Assembly: GCA_964473045.1 (NCBI GenBank)
Contig: CAYYMX010000026.1
Location: 1 to 15,382, forward strand
DNA length: 15,382 bases
From: CAYYMX01 sp964473045
GTDB taxonomy: Bacteria; Pseudomonadota; Alphaproteobacteria; Methylaequorales; Methylaequoraceae
Direction: 5' to 3'
This document shows positions 12,420-15,382 of the stretch, piece by piece (the first letter of the stretch is position 1; the number at the start of each line of letters is the position of its first letter). The position numbers and the translations under genes are program-made. Below the pieces are notes generated by a model. It worked only from the letters and a program-made list of their open reading frames with translations, was not told where the DNA came from and did not search any database.

Positions 12420-13352
12420 TTAAAATTTTTTATTTTCTAATTTCATCATATTTAGATTAAAAACCTTAATTTTTTTTTTAAAATACTCTGGCAAAGATGC
12501 TGTTAAAATTATTGGATTAGATTTTGAACCTTTAAAACTAATAGTATACGCATGTAAAAAAAAATCTGAATTAGCTTTATCGATAATTTTTTTTTTATTT
12601 CTTAAAAACTTTGTTTCACCAATAATTGGTAGATTTAATAAATTTAAATGTTTTCTAATCTGGTGCTTTCTTCCTGTTTCAGGTTTTAATAACAGCAGTG
12701 AAACATTACTCTTAGTATCAATGGTTTCATAAAAAGTAGTAGCTTCCAATTCTTTTGTTCCTGAAAAAATTGGGGTATCAATTCTTCCAGTCTTTTTTTT
12801 AGGTACTCCTGATACAATAGCAAGGTATCTTTTATCAATTAACCTTTGTTTAAATAGATTTCCCATATATTTTGCAGACAGAAGATTTCTAGCTAGAATT
12901 AATATTCCTGATGTCTGCTTATCTAATCTATGAACCAATTTAGGTTTTTCATTAAGACCAAAAGTAAGATTTTCTAAAATAACATCTATATTTAAACTAA
13001 TTTTTGTTCCACCTTGAACTGCAATCCCACTAGGCTTGTTCAACGCTATTATTTCTTTATCCTTGTAAACAACCCAAGACTTAATTAAGTCTGAATATTC
13101 TTTATAGTTAAATTTTTTTTTATAAATATTTTCTTCAAAATTAATATTCCGTGAAAACTTTATTTGATCATCTTTTTTAATTAAAAAAGAATTCTTAATT
13201 CTCTTTCCATTAACTCTTACTATACCCTTTCTTATAATTTTACAGATAAAAATGTATGAAAAATTTGAAAAATTTTTTTTAAGCCAGTAATCAACTCTAA
13301 CACCATCAAAATTATCAAGAACAACCCATGAATAATTTTTTTGTAGAGTCAT
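12420..13352 (-). CDS. rluC: RluA-family 23S rRNA pseudouridine synthase, RluC-like
   Basis: This 310-residue RNA-modifying enzyme has an N-terminal S4 RNA-binding domain (about 17-70; GVRVDYWLKKN, GIVRVNGKRIKN). A pseudouridine synthase domain follows, with catalytic Asp144 in LVHRLDKQTSGILIL. Other family blocks are ALNKPSGIAVQGG (103-115), DKRYLAIVSG and LKPETGRKHQIRKHL. It would convert specific uridines of 23S rRNA to pseudouridine; the exact sites (955/2504/2580 in E. coli RluC) are an extrapolation, and RluD-like specificity cannot be fully excluded. Gaps are 26 bases to rplQ upstream and 25 bases to ATP12 downstream, all on the same strand, so it probably shares the ribosomal-protein transcript. 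Confidence 0.92.
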   Translation of the reverse strand: MTLQKNYSWVVLDNFDGVRVDYWLKKNFSNFSYIFICKIIRKGIVRVNGKRIKNSFLIKKDDQIKFSRNINFEENIYKKKFNYKEYSDLIKSWVVYKDKEIIALNKPSGIAVQGGTKISLNIDVILENLTFGLNEKPKLVHRLDKQTSGILILARNLLSAKYMGNLFKQRLIDKRYLAIVSGVPKKKTGRIDTPIFSGTKELEATTFYETIDTKSNVSLLLLKPETGRKHQIRKHLNLLNLPIIGETKFLRNKKKIIDKANSDFFLHAYTISFKGSKSNPIILTASLPEYFKKKIKVFNLNMMKLENKKF

Positions 13353-13378
13353 TTGTTTTTGAAATAAAAACTAGAAAT

Positions 13379-13951
13379 TTATTTTGTAGGTTTTTCTTCT
13401 TTTTTATCTGATTTAGCAACATTTTCTGAAGAAGATTGCATTTTTACATCTCCAGTTTTTTGAGGGACAGGCTGTGCATTCTCTTTTTTTGTCAAACTAT
13501 CTGCACTCTTATCTTGCTCTTTAGCCTTATTTGTTTCAGACTTATTTTCTGATTCTTGCAACCTTATTTTATCAACTTTCCCCTTTGCATCTATATCTCT
13601 ATCAACAAGTTCAATTATTGCCATAGGTGCAGAATCTCCTGATCTGTACCCAGACTTCATTACTCTAACGTAACCACCATTCCTTTTTGTATACCTCTTG
13701 GCAAGTACATCAAAAACTTTAGTTACCAAAGTGTTATCTCTCAATAAAGAAAAAACCTTTCTCCTAGAATGCAATGTTTGTTTTTTACCAAAAGTTAGAA
13801 TTTTCTCAACAAATGGTCTTAAATCTTTAGCTTTAGGAAGCGTTGTCTTAATTTGCTCATTTAAAATTAAGGACTTTGAAAGATTTTTTAGCAAAGCACT
13901 TCTATGACTAGATTTTCTATTAAGTTTTCTTCCTGAAATCCCATGTCTCAT
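13379..13951 (-). CDS. rplQ: 50S ribosomal protein L17 with long charged C-terminal tail
   Basis: The first 117 residues are a complete L17 core: MRHGISGRKLNRKSSHRSALL, EQIKTTLPKAKDLRPFVEK, GGYVRVMKSGYRSGDSAPMAIIELVDR. L17 lies near the exit tunnel of the large subunit. Residues about 119-190 form an extra low-complexity tail of Lys, Glu, Ser, Asn, Asp and Gln with no hydrophobic core, so the protein is some 70 residues longer than the minimal 116-130. Tails of variable length occur in alphaproteobacterial L17, but this one is long. It lies 12 bases behind rpoA and 26 bases ahead of the pseudouridine synthase gene. A weak AGAAAG ribosome binding site overlaps the rpoA stop. Confidence 0.97.
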   Translation of the reverse strand: MRHGISGRKLNRKSSHRSALLKNLSKSLILNEQIKTTLPKAKDLRPFVEKILTFGKKQTLHSRRKVFSLLRDNTLVTKVFDVLAKRYTKRNGGYVRVMKSGYRSGDSAPMAIIELVDRDIDAKGKVDKIRLQESENKSETNKAKEQDKSADSLTKKENAQPVPQKTGDVKMQSSSENVAKSDKKEEKPTK

Positions 13952-13963
13952 AATAATATCTTT

Positions 13964-14980
13964 CTAATATGGATCTTCTAATTTTCTTCTTATTTCTTCT
14001 ATATTCTCAGGAGGCCAACCCTCAATCTTCATTCCAAGTTCAAGGTTCATAGTAGTTAAAATCTCTTTGATTTCATTTAGTGACTTTCTTCCAAAGTTAG
14101 GTGTTCGAAGCATTTCTGACTCAGATTTCTGAACCAAATCACCAATATAAATTATTTCATCATTCTTTAAACAGTTGGCTGATCTAACTGACAGTTCCAG
14201 TTCCTCAACTTTTCTAAGTAAATTCACATTTAAAGTCGGTTCTTCCACAGGAAGAGATGCTGCCTCCTCAGTTGGTTCCTCAAAATTAATAAACATTTTC
14301 AGTTGTTCATCAATTATTCTTGCTGCATATGCAACTGAATCCTCAGGAATTACAGAACCATTTGTTTCTATATTCATGATAAGTTTATCATAGTCAGTTA
14401 CTTGACCAACTCTAGAGTTTTCAACTCTAAAAGAAACCCTTCTTACTGGAGAAAAAAATGAATCTATTTGAATCGTTCCAAGTGGAACATCCTCATCACT
14501 ATGTTTAATTGCTGGAACATAACCTTTACCTTCCTCAACTTGCAAGATTATATTTACATTTGCCTTTGAGTCAAGAGTACAAATGTGTAACTCCTTATTT
14601 AGAACTTCCACATGAGCACCACATTCAATATCACCAGCTTTAACTTCTTTTGGCCCTTTAGACTTTATATATATTTTTGTTGATTCAACATCATTCAGCT
14701 TAAGAGCAAGTTGCTTAACATTTAATATTATTTCTGTAACATCCTCAATAACTCCTGGTATCGATGAAAATTCATGGGAAATACCCTCAATTTTTATTGA
14801 TGTGACTGCAGCACCTCTAATCGACGACAGAAGAACCCTCCTAAGCATATTCCCTAACGTTTGACCATATCCACTTTCCAGTGGTTCTGCTACCAACTCT
14901 GCATGTGTAAAGTTGTTTTTATCTTTTAGAAAATCTATTTTTCTTGGTTTAATAAGTTCTTTCCAGTTTTTATTTATCAC
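13964..14980 (-). CDS. rpoA: DNA-directed RNA polymerase alpha subunit
   Basis: This 338-residue alpha subunit is the standard length. The N-terminal dimerisation and assembly domain (about 1-232) contains LESGYGQTLGNMLRRVLLSSIRG split over 34-56 and VPLGTIQIDSFFSPVRRVSF. An acidic flexible linker (EEPTEEAASLPVEEP) follows. The C-terminal domain (about 255-317) contains LELSVRSANCLKNDEI with Arg266, equal to E. coli Arg265 that contacts UP elements, and RTPNFGRKSLNEIKEIL. Activator and UP-element contacts should therefore be intact. The start codon is GTG at 14980, fixed by a good ribosome binding site 5 bases upstream. It sits in the conserved order rpsK-rpoA-rplQ. Confidence 0.98.
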   Translation of the reverse strand: MINKNWKELIKPRKIDFLKDKNNFTHAELVAEPLESGYGQTLGNMLRRVLLSSIRGAAVTSIKIEGISHEFSSIPGVIEDVTEIILNVKQLALKLNDVESTKIYIKSKGPKEVKAGDIECGAHVEVLNKELHICTLDSKANVNIILQVEEGKGYVPAIKHSDEDVPLGTIQIDSFFSPVRRVSFRVENSRVGQVTDYDKLIMNIETNGSVIPEDSVAYAARIIDEQLKMFINFEEPTEEAASLPVEEPTLNVNLLRKVEELELSVRSANCLKNDEIIYIGDLVQKSESEMLRTPNFGRKSLNEIKEILTTMNLELGMKIEGWPPENIEEIRRKLEDPY

Positions 14981-14985
14981 ATTAA

Positions 14986-14992
14986 CTTCCTT
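14986..14992 (-). promoter_or_regulatory. Ribosome binding site deciding the GTG start of rpoA
   Basis: AAGGAAG on the - strand (14992-14986), 5 bases before GTG 14980, selects this non-ATG start. The ATG one frame over (14982-14980) is out of frame. Confidence 0.8.
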
Positions 14993-15008
14993 TTAAAAAA
15001 AATTGAGT

Positions 15009-15382
15009 TTAAACTCTTCTTCGCTTTGGTGGTCTGCATCCATTATGAGGAATTGGTGTTATATCCTTTATAATTGTAATATTTAACCCCGTTGAACCAA
15101 GAGCCCTAATTGCTGATTCTCTTCCACTTCCTGGACCTTTGACGACTATTTCTATATTCTTCATTCCATGATCCATAGCTCTCTTACCTGCTTCTTCTGC
15201 AGCAAGTTGAGCAGCAAAAGGGGTAGATTTTCTTGAACCTTTAAAACCCTTATTACCTGATGATGACCATGACACCGTATTACCAGCCGGATCAGTTATT
15301 GTTATTATAGTGTTATTAAATGTGGAATTTATATGAGCCACTCCATTGGGTACATTTTTTTTTACTTTTTTTTTTAACTTTG
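15009..15382 (-). CDS. rpsK: 30S ribosomal protein S11 (5' end outside window)
   Basis: S11 lines the mRNA exit region of the 30S platform. The frame continues upstream of the GTG at 15341 to the window edge and encodes KLKKKVKKNVPNGVAHINS, which is the conserved S11 N-terminal region. The GTG is an internal valine codon and the true start lies just right of 15382, probably about ten residues away. The rest is complete: STFNNTIITITD, GFKGSRKSTPFAAQLAAE, VKGPGSGRESAIRAL and the C-terminal DITPIPHNGCRPPKRRRV. A run of 10 A on the coding strand (15375-15366) lies in the lysine-rich part. It is followed by rpoA after 28 bases. Confidence 0.97.
   Translation of the reverse strand, partial: KLKKKVKKNVPNGVAHINSTFNNTIITITDPAGNTVSWSSSGNKGFKGSRKSTPFAAQLAAEEAGKRAMDHGMKNIEIVVKGPGSGRESAIRALGSTGLNITIIKDITPIPHNGCRPPKRRRV

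Noticed and set aside
13379..13590. Frameshift or fused small gene explaining the L17 tail
   Set aside because: The tail is in the same frame with steady codon use and has no internal ribosome binding site or recognisable domain.
15009..15341. GTG at 15341 as the start of rpsK
   Set aside because: The frame continues upstream with the conserved S11 sequence KKNVPNGVAHIN to the window edge, so the GTG is an internal valine codon.
1..15382. CRISPR array, insertion sequence or toxin-antitoxin pair
   Set aside because: No regularly spaced repeats, no transposase-like protein with inverted ends and no paired small toxin/antitoxin frames were seen.

Overview
The window comes from a compact, AT-rich (roughly 30% GC by eye) bacterial chromosome, almost certainly a streamlined alphaproteobacterium. 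The lineage call rests on an ATP12-type F1-ATPase assembly factor, propionyl-CoA carboxylase alpha and beta subunits typical of alphaproteobacteria, and the rpsK-rpoA-rplQ order. Gene gaps are mostly 1-60 bases, several genes overlap, and no stretch of 300 bases lacks a gene. The base composition recalls SAR11, but a complete P-II gene with its uridylylation tyrosine, a near-perfect sigma-54 promoter in front of it, and a tRNA-His with encoded G-1 and C73 point away from Pelagibacter proper. A neighbouring AT-rich marine or Rickettsiales-like lineage fits better. This placement is inference.

Left part, 1-3696, mainly + strand. An unrecognised gene enters from the left edge (1-420). It is followed by a tRNA-His(GUG) on the - strand (466-543), a class I/II PLP aminotransferase (641-1810), and the nitrogen-assimilation operon glnB-glnA (1921-3696). 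That operon is preceded by TGGCAC-N5-TTGCT at 1894-1909, placed so that transcription would begin at the glnB start codon. GlnB keeps Tyr51 and GlnA keeps an adenylylatable tyrosine (Tyr398), so the classic GlnD/GlnE/P-II control of glutamine synthetase is expected.

Middle part, 3693-6630. A - strand pair (exported glutathione-peroxidase-like protein, then an isochorismatase-family hydrolase, coupled by a TAATG junction) lies tail to tail with glnA. A small + strand lipoprotein gene diverges from the peroxidase and runs tail to tail into mgtE (magnesium transporter, - strand). Both convergent pairs overlap at their stop codons and leave no room for terminators.

Integrase islet, 6694-8155. 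A tyrosine recombinase gene sits just downstream of tRNA-Leu(GAG), the usual place for an integrating element. It has lost most of its catalytic residues, no cargo gene is present, and no second copy of the tRNA end is visible. Two tandem 11-base repeats lie between the integrase and the tRNA.

Right part, 15382 down to 8069, all - strand and tightly packed: rpsK (runs off the right edge), rpoA, rplQ, an RluC-type pseudouridine synthase, ATP12, pccB, pccA and tRNA-Leu. The tRNA starts two bases past the pccA stop codon. These could form one long transcription unit linking ribosome/RNA polymerase genes, F1-ATPase assembly and propionyl-CoA metabolism.

I did not find a new multi-gene defence or mobile system. 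The most noteworthy signals are the sigma-54 glnBA promoter, the decayed tRNA-Leu integrase with its repeats, and the abutting pccA/tRNA-Leu arrangement.
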